Origin: Atherix ibis
Lineage: Eukaryota; Arthropoda; Insecta; Diptera; Athericidae
Assembly: GCA_958298945.1 (NCBI GenBank)
Contig: CATQJD010000006.1
Coordinates: 1-64,000, forward strand
Direction: 5' to 3'
Length of the DNA: 64,000 nt
This document shows, in pieces, positions 30,041-45,410 of this stretch (positions are counted from its first letter, which is position 1; every line of letters starts with the position of its first letter). Under the pieces are notes generated by a model. That model was not told the origin of the DNA and ran no database searches. It saw nothing but the letters and a program-made list of their open reading frames with translations. A program made the translations under genes and the position numbers.

Positions 30041-30360
30041 TACTACTTCATATTCCTCTTAAATATACTACTTCATATTCCTCTGAAACATACTACTTAA
30101 TATTCCTCTTAAACATACTACTTCATATTCCTCTTAAACATACTACTTCATATTCCTCTTAAACATACTATTTCATATTCCTCTTAAACATACTACTTCA
30201 TATTCCTCTTAAATATACTACCTCATTTTACTCTTAAGCATACTACTTCATATTCCTCTTAAACATACTACTTCATATTCCTCTTAAACATACTACTTCA
30301 TATTCCTCTTAAATATACTACTTCATATTCCTCTTAAACATACTACTTAATATTCCTCTT

Positions 30361-30460
30361 AAACATACTACTTCATATTCCTCTTAAACATACTACTTCA
30401 TATTCCTCTTAAACATACTACTTCATATTCCTCTTAAACATACTACTTCATATTCCTCTT
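30361..30460 (+). repeat. Reference run of four perfect consensus monomers
   Basis: Four consecutive monomers (30361-30385, 30386-30410, 30411-30435, 30436-30460) are identical and match the majority base at every position, so this run can serve as the reference phase for the array. Each contains one TTAA, one pyrimidine run TTCCTCTT and no G. The monomer before it carries the TTAATATT variant and the one after it the AAATAT variant. Confidence 0.95.
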
Positions 30461-33400
30461 AAATATACTACTTCATATTCCTCTTAAACATAATACTTCA
30501 TATTCCTCTTAAACATACTACTTCATATTCCTCTTAAACATACTACTTCTTATTACTCTTAAACATACTACTTCATATTTCTCTTTAACATACTACTTCA
30601 TATTCCTCTTAAACATACTACTTCATATTCCTCTTAAACATACTACTTCATATTCCTCTTAAACATACTACTTCTTATTCCTCTTAAATATACTGCTTCA
30701 TTTTCATCTTTAATATACTACTTCATATTCCTCTTAAACATACTACTTCATATTCCTCTTAAATATACTACTTCATATTCCTCTTAAATATACTACTTCA
30801 TATTCCTCTTAAATATACTACTTCATATTCCTCTTAAACATACTACTTCATATGCCTCTTAAATATACTACTTCATATTCCTCTTAAACATAATACTTCA
30901 TATTCCTCTTAAACATACTACTTCATATTCTTCTTAAATACACTACTTCATATTCCTCTTAAATATACTACTTCATATTTCCTTAAGCATATTACTTCAT
31001 ATTCCTCTTAAACATACTACTTCATATTCCTCTTAAACATACTACTTCATATTCCTCTTAAACATACTACTTCGTATTCCTCTTAAATATACCACTTCAT
31101 TTTTATCTTAATTATACTACTTCATATTCCTCTTAAACATACTACTTCATATTCCTCTTAAATATGCTACTTCATATTCCTCTTAAATATACTACTTTAT
31201 ATTCCTCTTAAATATAATACTTCCTATTCCTCTTAAACATACTACTTCATATTCCTCTTATATATACAATTTCATATTCCTCTAAAACATACTACTTAAT
31301 ATTCCTCTTAAACGTACTACTTCATATTCCTCTTAAACATACTACTTTATATTCCTCTTAAACGTACTACTTCATATTCCTCTTAAACATACTACTTCAT
31401 ATTCCTCTTAAATATACTACTTCATATTCCTCTTAAGCATACTACTTCATATTCCTCTTAAACATACTACTTCATATTCCTCTTAAACATACGACTTCAT
31501 ATTCCTCTGAAATATACTACTTCATATTCCTCTTAAACATACTACTTCTTATTCCTCTTAAACATACTACTTCATATTCCTCTTACACATACTACTTCAT
31601 ATTCCTCTAAAAAATACTACTTCATATTCCTCTTACAAATACTACTTCATATTCCTCTTAAACATGCTACTTCATATTGTTCTCAAATATACTACTTCAT
31701 ATTCCTCTTAAACATACTTTTTCTTATTCCTTTTAAACTTACTTCTTCATTTTCCTCTTAAATATATAAATTAATATTCCTCAAAAACATACTTCTTCAT
31801 ATTCCTGTTAACCATACTACTTCATATTCCTCTTAAACATACTACTTCATATTCCTCTTAAACATACTACTTCATATTACTCTTAAACATACTACTTCAT
31901 ATTTCTCTTTAACATACTACTTCATATTCCTCTTAAACATACTACTTCATATTCCTCTTAAACATACTACTTCATATTCCTCTTAAACATAATACGTCAT
32001 ATTCCTCTTAAATATACTGCTTCATATTCCTCTTAAATATACTATTTCATATTCCTCTTAAACATACTACTTCATATTCCTCTTATATATACAACTTCAT
32101 ATTCCTCTAAAACATTCTACTTAATATTCCTCTTAAACATACTACTTCATATTCCTCTTAAACATACTACTTTATATTCCTCTTAAACATACTACTTCAT
32201 ATTCCTCTTAAACATACTATTTCTTATTTCTCTTAAACTTACTTCTTCATATTCCTCTTAAATATATAACTTAATATTCCTCAAAAACATACTTCTTCAT
32301 ATTCCTGTTAACCATACTACTTCATATTCCTCCTAAACATACTACTTCATATTCCTCTTAAATATACTACTTCATATTCCTCTTAAACATACTAATTCAT
32401 ATTCCTCTTTAACATACTACTTCATATTCCTCTTAAATATACTACTTCATATTCCTCTTAAATATACTACAGCATATTCCTCTTAAAAAGCTACTTCATA
32501 TTCCTCTTAAACATACTACTTAATATTCCTCTTAAATATACTACTTCATATTCTTCTTAAATATACTACCTCATATTCCTCTTAAGCATACTACTTCATA
32601 TTCCTCTTAAACATACTACTTCATATTCCTCTTAAACATACTACTTCATATTCCTCTTAAACATACTACTTCATATTACTCTTAAACATACTACTTCATA
32701 TTTCTCTTTAACATAATACTTCATATTCCTCTTAAACATACTACATCATATTCCTCTTAAACATACTACTTCATATTCCTCTTAAACATACTACTTCATA
32801 TTCCTCTTAAATATACTGCTTCATTTTCATCTTAAATATACTACTTCATATTCCTCTTAAACATACTACTTCATATTCCTCTTAAATATACTACTTCATT
32901 TTCCTCTTAAATATACTACTTCATATTCCTCTTAAATATACTACTTCATATTCCTCTTAAACATACTACTTCATATGCCTCTTAAATATACTACTTCATA
33001 TTCCTCTTAAACATAATACTTCATATTCCTCTTAAACATACTACTTCATATTCCTCTTAAATATACTACTTCATATTCCTCTTAAATATACTACTTCATA
33101 TTCCTCTAAAGCATATTACTTCATATTTCTCTTAAACATACTACTTCATATTCCTCTTAAATATACTACTTCATATTCCTCTTAAACATACTACTTCATA
33201 TTCCTCTTAGACATCCTACTTCATATTCCTCTGAAACATACTACTTAATATTCCTCTTAAACATACTACTACATATTACTCTTAAACATACTACTTCATA
33301 TTCCTCTTAAACATACTACTTCATATTCCTCTTAAACATACTACTTCATATTCCTCTTAAACATACTACTTCATATTCCTCTTAAATATACCACTTCATT

Positions 33401-34680
33401 TTTATCTTAATTATACAACTTCATATTCCTCTTAAACATACTACTTCATATTCCTCTTAAATATGCTACTTCATATTCCTCTGAAATATACTACTTTATA
33501 TTCCTCTTAAATATAATACTTCCTATTCCTCTTAAACATACTACTTCATATTCCTCTTATATATACAACTTCATATTCCTCTAAAACATACTACTTAATA
33601 TTCCTCTTAAACATACTACTTCATATTCCTCTTAAACATACTACTTTATATTCCTCTTAAACGTACTACTTCATATTCCTCTTAAACATACTACTTCATA
33701 TTCCTCTTAAATATACTACTTCATATTCCTCTTAAGCATACTACTTCATATTCCTCTTAAACATACTACTTCATATTCCTCTTAAACATATTACTTCATA
33801 TTCGTCTTACACATACTACTTCATATTCCTCTACAAAATACTACTTCATATTCCTCTTAAAAATACTACTTCATATTCCTCTTAAACATACTACTTTATA
33901 TTGTTCTCAAATATACTACTTCATATTCCTCTTAAATATACTACTTCATATTCCTCTTAAGCATATTACTTCATATTTGTCTTAAACATACTACTTCATA
34001 TTCTTATTAAATATACTACTTCATATTCCTCTTAAACATACTACTTCATATTCCTCTTAAACATACTACTTCATATTCCTCTGCAACATACTACTTCATA
34101 TTCCTCTTAAACATACTACTTCATATTACTCTTAAACATACTACTTCATATTCCTCTTAAACATACTACTTCATATTCCTGTTAAACATACTACTTCATA
34201 TTCCTCTTAAACATACTACTTCATATGCCTCTTAAACATACTACTTCATATTCCTCTTAAATATACCACTTCATTTTTATCTTAATTATACATTTCATAT
34301 TCCTCTTAAACATACTACTTCATATTCCTCTTAAATATACTACTTCATATTCCTCTTAAACATACTACTTAATATTCCTCTTAAACATACTACTTCATTT
34401 TCCTCTTAAACATACTACTTCATATTCCTCTTAAACATACTACTTCATATTCCTCTTGAACATACTACTTCATATTCCTCTTTAATATACTACCTCATAT
34501 TACTCTTAAGCATACTACTTCATATTCCTCTTAAACATACTACTTCATATTCCTCTTAAATATACTACTTCATATTCCTCTTAAACATACTAACTCTTAT
34601 TCCTCTTAAACATACTACTTCATATTCCTCGTAAATATACTACTTCATATTCCTCTTAAGCATACTGCTTCATATTCCTC

Positions 34681-37600
34681 TTATATATACAACTTCATAT
34701 TCCTCTAAAACATACTACTTAATATTCCTCTTACACATACTACTTCATATTCCTCTTAAACATACTACTTTATATTCCTCTTAAACATACTACTTCATAT
34801 TCCTCTTAAACATACTATTTCTTATTCCTCTTAATCTTACTTCTTCATATTCCTCTTAAATATATAACTTAATATTCCTCAAAAACATACTTCTTCATAT
34901 TCCTGTTAACCATACTACTTCATATTCCTCCTAAACAAACTACTTCATATTCCTCTTAAATATACTACTTCATATTCCTCTTAAACATACTACTTCATAT
35001 TCCTCTTTAACATACTACTTCATATTCCTCTTAAATATATACTTCATATTCCTCTTAAATATAATACTGCATATTCCTCTTAAAAAGCTACTTCATATTC
35101 CTCTTAAGCATACTATTTAATATTCCTCTTAAATATACTACTTCATATTCTTCTTAAATATACTACCTCATATTCCTCTTAAGCATACTACTTCACATTC
35201 CTCTTAAACATACTACTTCATATTCCTCTTAAACATACTACCTCATATTCCTCTTAAATATACTACTTCATATTCCTCTTAAACATACTACTTCATATTC
35301 TTCTTAAACATAATACTTCATATTCCTGTTAAACATACTACTTCATATTCCTCTTAAACATACTACTTCATATTACTCTTAAACATACTACTTCATATTT
35401 CTCTTTAACATACTACTTCATATTCCTCTGAAACATACTACTTAATATTCCTCTTAAACATACTACTTCATATTCCTCTTAAACATACTACTTCATATTC
35501 CTCTTAAACATACTACTTCATATTCCTCTTAAACATACTACTTCATATGCCTCTTAAATATACTACTTCATATTCCTCTTAAACATAATACTTCATATTC
35601 CTCTTAAACATACTACTTCATATTCCTCTTAAATATACTGCTTCATTTTCAACTTAAATATACTACTTCATATTCCTCTTAAACATACTACTTCATATTC
35701 CTCTTAAATATACTACTTCATATTACTCTTAAATATACTACTTCATATTCCTCTTAAACATACTACTTCATATGCCTCTTAAATATACTACTTCATATTC
35801 CTCTTAAACATAATACTTCATATTCCTCTTAAACATACTACTTCATATTCCTCTTAAATATACTACTTCATATTCCTCTTAAATATACTACTTCATATTC
35901 CTCTTAAGCATATTACTTCATATTTCTCTTAAACATACTACTTCATATTCCTCTTAAATATACTACTTCATATTCCTCTTAAACATACTACTTCATATTC
36001 CTCTTAAACATACTACTTCATATTCCTCTGAAACATACTACTTCATATTCCTCTTAAACATACTACTACATATTACTCTTAAACATACTACTTCATATTC
36101 CTCTTAAACATACTACTTCATATTCCTCTTAAACATACTACTTCATATTCCTCTTAAACATACTACTTCATATTCCTCTTAAACATACTACTTCATATTC
36201 CTCTTAAATATACCACTTCATTTTTATCTTAATTATACTACTTTATATTCCTCTTAAACATACTACTTCATATTCCTCTTAAATATGCTACTTCATATTC
36301 CTCTTAAATGTACTACTTCATATTCCTCTTATATATAATACTTCTTATTCCTCTTAAACATACTACTTCATATTCCTCTTATATATACAACTTCATATTT
36401 CTCTAACACATACTACTTAATATTCCTCTTAAACATACTACTTCATATTCCTCTTAAACATACTACTTTATATTCCTCTTAAACGTACTACTTCATATTC
36501 CTCTTAAACATAATACTTCATATTCCTCTTAAATATACTACTTCATATTCATCTTAAGCATACTACTTCATATTCCTCTTAAACATACTACTTCATATTC
36601 CTCTTAAACATACGACTTCATATTCCTCTGAAATATACTACTTCATATTCCTCTTACACATACTACTTCATATTCCTCTAAAAAATACTACTTCATATTC
36701 CTCTTAAAAATACTACTTCATATTCCTCTTAAACATACTACTTCATATTATTCTCTAATATACTACTTCATATTCCTCTTAAATATACTACTTCATATTC
36801 CTCTTAAGCATATTACTTCATATTTGTCTTAAACATACTACTTCATATTCCTCTTAAATATACTACTTCATATTCCTCTTAAACATACTGCTTCATATTC
36901 CTCTTAAACATACTACTTCATATTCCTCTGCAACATATTACTTCATATTCCTCTTAAACATACTACTTCATATTACTCTTAAACATACTACTTCATATTC
37001 CTCTTAAACATACTACTTCATATTCCTCTTAAACATACTACTTCATATTCCTCTTAAACATACTACTTCATATGCCTCTTAAACATACTACTTCATATTC
37101 CTCTTAAATATACCACTTCTTTTTTATCTTAATTATACATTTCATATTCCTCTTAAACATACTACTTCATATTCCTCTTAAATATACTACTTCATATTCC
37201 TCTGAAACATACTACTTAATATTCCTCTTAAACATACTACTTCATATTCCTCTTAAACATACTACTTCATATTCCTCTTAAACATACTATTTCATATTCC
37301 TCTTAAACATACTACTTCATATTCCTCTTAAATATACTACCTCATTTTACTCTTAAGCATACTACTTCATATTCCTCTTAAACATACTACTTCATATTCC
37401 TCTTAAACATACTACTTCATATTCCTCTTAAATATACTACTTCATATTCCTCTTAAACATACTACTTAATATTCCTCTTAAACATACTACTTCATATTCC
37501 TCTTAAACATACTACTTCATATTCCTCTTAAACATACTACTTCATATTCCTCTTAAACATACTACTTCATATTCCTCTTAAATATACTACTTCATATTCC

Positions 37601-40600
37601 TCTTAAACATAATACTTCATATTCCTCTTAAACATACTACTTCATATTCCTCTTAAACATACTACTTCTTATTACTCTTAAACATACTACTTCATATTTC
37701 TCTTTAACATACTACTTCATATTCCTCTTAAACATACTACTTCATATTCCTCTTAAACATACTACTTCATATTCCTCTTAAACATACTACTTCTTATTCC
37801 TCTTAAATATACTGCTTCATTTTCATCTTTAATATACTACTTCATATTCCTCTTAAACATACTACTTCATATTCCTCTTAAATATACTACTTCATATTCC
37901 TCTTAAATATACTACTTCATATTCCTCTTAAATATACTACTTCATATTCCTCTTAAACATACTACTTCATATGCCTCTTAAATATACTACTTCATATTCC
38001 TCTTAAACATAATACTTCATATTCCTCTTAAACATACTACTTCATATTCTTCTTAAATACACTACTTCATATTCCTCTTAAATATACTACTTCATATTTC
38101 CTTAAGCATATTACTTCATATTCCTCTTAAACATACTACTTCATATTCCTCTTAAACATACTACTTCATATTCCTCTTAAACATACTACTTCGTATTCCT
38201 CTTAAATATACCACTTCATTTTTATCTTAATTATACTACTTCATATTCCTCTTAAACATACTACTTCATATTCCTCTTAAATATGCTACTTCATATTCCT
38301 CTTAAATATACTACTTTATATTCCTCTTAAATATAATACTTCCTATTCCTCTTAAACATACTACTTCATATTCCTCTTATATATACAACTTCATATTCCT
38401 CTAAAACATACTACTTAATATTCCTCTTAAACGTACTACTTCATATTCCTCTTAAACATACTACTTTATATTCCTCTTAAACGTACTACTTCATATTCCT
38501 CTTAAACATACTACTTCATATTCCTCTTAAATATACTACTTCATATTCCTCTTAAGCATACTACTTCATATTCCTCTTAAACATACTACTTCATATTCCT
38601 CTTAAACATACGACTTCATATTCCTCTGAAATATACTACTTCATATTCCTCTTAAACATACTACTTCTTATTCCTCTTAAACATACTACTTCATATTCCT
38701 CTTACACATACTACTTCATATTCCTCTAAAAAATACTACTTCATATTCCTCTTACAAATACTACTTCATATTCCTCTTAAACATGCTACTTCATATTGTT
38801 CTCAAATATACTACTTCATATTCCTCTTAAACATACTTTTTCTTATTCCTTTTAAACTTACTTCTTCATTTTCCTCTTAAATATATAAATTAATATTCCT
38901 CAAAAACATACTTCTTCATATTCCTGTTAACCATACTACTTCATATTCCTCTTAAACATACTACTTCATATTCCTCTTAAACATACTACTTCATATTACT
39001 CTTAAACATACTACTTCATATTTCTCTTTAACATACTACTTCATATTCCTCTTAAACATACTACTTCATATTCCTCTTAAACATACTACTTCATATTCCT
39101 CTTAAACATAATACGTCATATTCCTCTTAAATATACTGCTTCATATTCCTCTTAAATATACTATTTCATATTCCTCTTAAACATACTACTTCATATTCCT
39201 CTTATATATACAACTTCATATTCCTCTAAAACATTCTACTTAATATTCCTCTTAAACATACTACTTCATATTCCTCTTAAACATACTACTTTATATTCCT
39301 CTTAAACATACTACTTCATATTCCTCTTAAACATACTATTTCTTATTTCTCTTAAACTTACTTCTTCATATTCCTCTTAAATATATAACTTAATATTCCT
39401 CAAAAACATACTTCTTCATATTCCTGTTAACCATACTACTTCATATTCCTCCTAAACATACTACTTCATATTCCTCTTAAATATACTACTTCATATTCCT
39501 CTTAAACATACTAATTCATATTCCTCTTTAACATACTACTTCATATTCCTCTTAAATATACTACTTCATATTCCTCTTAAATATACTACTGCATATTCCT
39601 CTTAAAAAGCTACTTCATATTCCTCTTAAACATACTACTTAATATTCCTCTTAAATATACTACTTCATATTCTTCTTAAATATACTACCTCATATTCCTC
39701 TTAAGCATACTACTTCATATTCCTCTTAAACATACTACTTCATATTCCTCTTAAACATACTACTTCATATTCCTCTTAAACATACTACTTCATATTACTC
39801 TTAAACATACTACTTCATATTTCTCTTTAACATAATACTTCATATTCCTCTTAAACATACTACATCATATTCCTCTTAAACATACTACTTCATATTCCTC
39901 TTAAACATACTACTTCATATTCCTCTTAAATATACTGCTTCATTTTCATCTTAAATATACTACTTCATATTCCTCTTAAACATACTACTTCATATTCCTC
40001 TTAAATATACTACTTCATTTTCCTCTTAAATATACTACTTCATATTCCTCTTAAATATACTACTTCATATTCCTCTTAAACATACTACTTCATATGCCTC
40101 TTAAATATACTACTTCATATTCCTCTTAAACATAATACTTCATATTCCTCTTAAACATACTACTTCATATTCCTCTTAAATATACTACTTCATATTCCTC
40201 TTAAATATACTACTTCATATTCCTCTAAAGCATATTACTTCATATTTCTCTTAAACATACTACTTCATATTCCTCTTAAATATACTACTTCATATTCCTC
40301 TTAAACATACCACTTCATATTCCTCTTAGACATCCTACTTCATATTCCTCTGAAACATACTACTTAATATTCCTCTTAAACATACTACTACATATTACTC
40401 TTAAACATACTACTTCATATTCCTCTTAAACGTACTACTTCATATTCCTCTTAAACATACTACTTCATATTCCTCTTAAACATACTACTTCATATTCCTC
40501 TTAAATATACCACTTCATTTTTATCTTAATTATACTACTTCATATTCCTCTTAAACATACTACTTCATATTCCTCTTAAATATGCTACTTCATATTCCTC

Positions 40601-41799
40601 TGAAATATACTACTTTATATTCCTCTTAAATATAATACTTCCTATTCCTCTTAAACATACTACTTCATATTCCTCTTATATATACAACTTCATATTCCTC
40701 TAAAACATACTACTTAATATTCCTCTTAAACATACTACTTCATATTCCTCTTAAACATACTACTTTATATTCCTCTTAAACGTACTACTTCATATTCCTC
40801 TTAAACATACTACTTCATATTCCTCTTAAATATACTACTTCATATTCCTCTTAAGCATACTACTTCATATTCCTCTTAAACATACTACTTCATATTCCTC
40901 TTAAACATATTACTTCATATTCGTCTTACACATACTACTTCATATTCCTCTACAAAATACTACTTCATATTCCTCTTAAAAATACTACTTCATATTCCTC
41001 TTAAACATACTACTTTATATTGTTCTCAAATATACTACTTCATATTCCTCTTAAATATACTACTTCATATTCCTCTTAAGCATATTACTTCATATTTGTC
41101 TTAAACATACTACTTCATATTCTTATTAAATATACTACTTCATATTCCTCTTAAACATACTACTTCATATTCCTCTTAAACATACTACTTCATATTCCTT
41201 TGCAACATACTACTTCATATTCCTCTTAAACATACTACTTCATATTACTCTTAAACATACTACTTCATATTCCTCTTAAACATACTACTTCATATTCCTG
41301 TTAAACATACTACTTCATATTCCTCTTAAACATACTACTTCATATGCCTCTTAAACATACTACTTCATATTCCTCTTAAATATACCACTTCATTTTTATC
41401 TTAATTATACATTTCATATTCCTCTTAAACATACTACTTCATATTCCTCTTAAATATACTACTTCATATTCCTCTTAAACATACTACTTAATATTCCTCT
41501 TAAACATACTACTTCATATTCCTCTTAAACATACTACTTCATATTCCTCTTAAACATACTACTTCATATTCCTCTTGAACATACTACTTCATATTCCTCT
41601 TTAATATACTACCTCATATTACTCTTAAGCATACTACTTCATATTCCTCTTAAACATACTACTTCATATTCCTCTTAAATATACTACTTCATATTCCTCT
41701 TAAACATACTAACTCTTATTCCTCTTAAACATACTACTTCATATTCCTCGTAAATATACTACTTCATATTCCTCTTAAGCATACTGCTTCATATTCCTC
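34681..41799. repeat. Segment V long tandem duplication, copy 2 (7,119 bp)
   Basis: Second copy of 27687-34680. Offset is 6,994 bp up to about 35500 and 7,119 bp after it, because of a five-monomer insertion. Only about a dozen base differences stood out by eye over 7 kb: TCTAATAT near 36754 for TCAAATAT, TACTGCATATT near 39587 for TACAGCATATT, AAACGTAC near 40429 for AAACATAC, CCTTTGCAAC near 41198 for CCTCTGCAAC. This implies a very recent duplication. Confidence 0.92.
35504..35628. repeat. 125-bp (5-monomer) insertion in segment V copy 2
   Basis: Before the TACTGCTTCATTTTC monomer at 35640, copy 2 has seven monomers after the TTAATATT variant where copy 1 (before 28521) has two. The extra five include a CATATGCC-AAATATAC-AAACATAATAC series that also occurs just downstream near 35770, so the insertion looks copied from a neighbour in register. 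Its exact placement within 35455-35630 is ambiguous because flanking monomers are identical. Confidence 0.85.
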
Positions 41800-42471
41800 T
41801 TAAACATACTACTTCATATTCCTCTTAAATATACTACTTCATATTCCTCTTAAGCATACTACTTCATATTCCTCTTAAACATACTACTTCATATTCCTCT
41901 TAAATATACTAATTCATATTCCTCTTAAACATACTACTTCATATTCCTCTTAAACATACTACTTCATATTCCTCTTACACATACTACTTCATATTCCTCT
42001 AAAAAATACTACTTCATATTCCTCTTAAATATACAACTTCATATTCCTCTTAAACATACTACTTCATATTACTCTTAAATATACTACTTCATATTCCTCT
42101 TAAATATACTACTTCATATTCCTCTTAAGCATATTACTTCATATTTGTCTTAAACATACTACTTCATATTCCTCTTAAATATACTACTTCATATTCCTCT
42201 TAAACATACTACTTCATATTCCTCTTAAACATACTACTTCATATTCCTCTGCAACATACTACTTCATATTCCTCTTAAACATACTACTTCATATTCCTCT
42301 TAAACATACTACTTCATATTCCTCCTAAACATACTACTTCATATTCCTCTTAAACATACTACTTCATATGCCTCTTAAACATGCTACTTCATATTCCTCT
42401 TAAATATACCACTTCATTTTTATCTTAATTATACATTTCATATTCCTCTTAAACATACTACTTCATATTCC
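41174..42471. repeat. Segment VI unit, copy 1 (1,298 bp, 52 monomers)
   Basis: The last part of segment V and the following monomers form a unit repeated 1,298 bp later. Markers: TGCAAC near 41200 and 42498, AACTCTTATT 41711 and 43009, a second TGCAAC 42248 and 43546, and the diverged monomer with TTATACATTT near 41401 and 42700. The unit is 52 monomers less two bases, from two 24-bp monomers. It overlaps the end of segment V copy 2 because the same DNA belongs to both repeats. Limits are approximate. Confidence 0.83.
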
Positions 42472-43769
42472 TCTTAAACATACTACTTCATATTCCTCTG
42501 CAACATACTACTTCATATTCCTCTTAAACATACTACTTCATATTACTCTTAAACATACTACTTCATATTCCTCTTAAACATACTACTTCATATTCCTGTT
42601 AAACATACTACTTCATATTCCTCTTAAACATACTACTTCATATGCCTCTTAAACATACTACTTCATATTCCTCTTAAATATACCACATCATTTTTATCTT
42701 AATTATACATTTCATATTCCTCTTAAACATACTACTTCATATTCCTCTTAAATATACTACTTCATATTCCTCTTAAACATACTACTTAATATTCCTCTTA
42801 AACATACTACTTCATATTCCTCTTAAACATACTACTTCATATTCCTCTTAAACATACTACTTCATATTCCTCTTGAACATACTACTTCATATTCCTCTTT
42901 AATATACTACCTCATATTACTCTTAAGCATACTACTTCATATTCCTCTTAAACATACTACTTCATATTCCTCTTAAATATACTACTTCATATTCCTCTTA
43001 AACATACTAACTCTTATTCCTCTTAAACATACTACTTCATATTCCTCGTAAATATACTACTTCATATTCCTCTTAAGCATACTGCTTCATATTCCTCTTA
43101 AACATACTACTTCATATTTTTCTTAAATATACTACTTCATATTCCTCTTAAGCATACTACTTCATATTCCTCTTAAACATACTACTTCATATTCCTCTTA
43201 AATATACTAATTCATATTCCTCTTAAACATACTACCTCATATTCCTCTTAAACATACTACTTCATATTCCTCTTACACATACTACTTCATATTCCTCTAA
43301 AAAATACTACTTCATATTCCTCTTAAATATACAACTTCATATTCCTCTTAAACATACTACTTCATATTACTCTTAAATATACTACTTCATATTCCTCTTA
43401 AATATACTACTTCATATTCCTCTTAAGCATATTACTTCATATTTGTCTTAAACATACTACTTCATATTCCTCTTAAATATACTACTTCATATTCCTCTTA
43501 AACATACTACTTCATATTCCTCTTAAACATACTACTTCATATTCCTCTGCAACATACTACTTCATATTCCTCTTAAACATACTACTTCATATTCCTCTTA
43601 AACATACTACTTCATATTCCTCCCAAACATACTACTTCATATTCCTCTTAAACATACTACTTCATATGCCTCTTAAACATGCTACTTCATATTCCTCTTA
43701 AATATACCACTTCATTTTTATCTTAATTATACATTTCATATTCCTCTTAAACATACTACTTCATATTCC
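42472..43769. repeat. Segment VI unit, copy 2 (1,298 bp)
   Basis: Second copy of 41174-42471 with the same variant order. Small differences include TATTTTTCTTAAATA near 43117, TACTACCTC near 43233 and CTCCCAAAC near 43620. Matching stops near 43770, where the array goes on into monomers of A type (CTAATTCC, CATGCGAC, CTGATATATACGAC). Confidence 0.82.
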
Positions 43770-45410
43770 TCTTAAATATACTACTTCATATTCCTCTTAA
43801 ACATACTACTTAATATTCCTCTTAAACATACTACTTCATATTCCTCTTAAACATACTACTTCATATTCCTCTTAAACATACTACTTCATATTCCTCTTAA
43901 ACATACTACTTCATATTCCTCTTAAATATACTACCTCATATTACTCTTAAGCATACTACTTAATATTCCCCTTAAACATTCTACTTCTAATTCCTCTTAA
44001 ACATGCGACTTCATATTCCTCTGATATATACGACTTCATATTCCTCCTAAACATACTACTTCATATTCCTCTTAAACATACAACTTCATATTCCTCTTAA
44101 ACATACTACTTCATATTCCTCTTAAATATACCGCTTCATTTTTATCTTAATTATACTACTTCATATTCCTCTTAAACATACTACTTCATATTCCTCTTAA
44201 ATATGCTATTTCATATTCCTCTTAAATATACTACTTTATATTCCTCTTAAATATAATACATCCTACTCCTCTTAAACATACTACTTCATATTCCTCTTAT
44301 ATATACAACTTCATATTCCTCTAAAACATACTACTTAATATTCCTCTTAAACAAACTACTTCATATTCCTCTTAAACATACTACTTTATATTCCTCTTAA
44401 ACGTACTACTTCATATTCCTCTTAAACATACTACTTCATATTCCTCTTAAATATACTACTTCATATTCCTCTTAAGCATACTACTTCATATTCCTCTTAA
44501 ACATACTACTTCATATTCCTCTTAAACATACGACTTCATATTCCTCTGAAATATACTACTTCAAATTCCTCTTAAACATACTACTTCTTATTCCTCTTAA
44601 ACATACTACTTCATATTCCTCTTAAATATACTACTTCATATTCCTCTTACACATACTACTTCATATTCCTCTAAAAAACTCTACTTCATATTCCTCTTAA
44701 AAATACTACTTCATATTCCTCTTAAACATACTACTTCATATTCCTCTTAAAAATACTACTTCATATTCCTCTTAAACATACTACTTCATATGCCTCTTAA
44801 ACATACTACATCATATTCCTCTTAAATATACCACTTCATTTTTATCTTAATTATACATTTCATATTCCTCTTAAACATACTACTTCATATTCCTCTTAAA
44901 TATACTACTTCATATTCCTCTTAAATATACTACTTCATATTCCTCTTAAGCATATTACTTCATATTTGTCTTAAACATACTACTTCATATTCCCCTTAAA
45001 TATACTACTTCATATTCCTCTTAAACATACTACTTCATATTCCTCTTAAACATACTACTTCATTTTCCTCTGCAACATACTACTTAATATTCCTCTTAAA
45101 CATACTACTTCATATTACTCTTAAACATACTACTTCATATTCCTCTTAAACATACTACTTCATATTCCTCTTAAACATACTACTTCATATTCCTCTTAAA
45201 CATACTACTTCATATGCCTCTTAAACATACTACATCATATTCCTCTTAAATATACCACTTCATTTTTATCTTTATTATACATTTCATATTCCTCTTAAAC
45301 ATACTACTTCATATTCCTCTTAAATATACTACTTCATATTCCTCTTAAACATACTATTTAATATTCCTCTTAAACATACTACTTCATATTCCTCTTAAAC
45401 ATACTACTTC
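43770..45410. repeat. Transition block between segment VI and the D/E mosaic
   Basis: Mixed monomers with markers of several units: A-type CTAATTCC and TACGAC, a TTATATATAC near 44297, CTCTAAAAAACTC at 44671, CTTAAGCATATTAC with TATTTGTC, and CATTTTCCTCTGCAAC at 45061. The last reappears at 47962 and 49560. The change of the diverged monomer to CTTTATTATAC is first seen at 45271. No unique sequence is present. Confidence 0.75.

Larger units (their letters stand above)
27687..34680. repeat. Segment V long tandem duplication, copy 1 (6,994 bp)
   Basis: From TTATATATAC at 27687 to the next equivalent at 34681. The marker order is reproduced through copy 2: CTCAAAAAC at 27884, 31780 and 32280 against 34878, 38899 and 39399; TACATATTAC at 28948 and 33270 against 36067 and 40389. 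Inside, segment-IV-type material is used twice (TACATATTAC 4,322 bp apart), so this is a composite of older units amplified as one block. It holds 24-bp monomers AAATATATACTTC near 28031 and TATTTCCTTAAGC near 30976. Confidence 0.92.

Noticed and set aside
27687..41799. Assembly duplication as the only explanation of the 7-kb repeat
   Set aside because: The copies differ by a 125-bp insertion and about a dozen bases, which is not expected of an exact duplicated contig. An artefact from collapsed haplotypes cannot be fully ruled out without reads.
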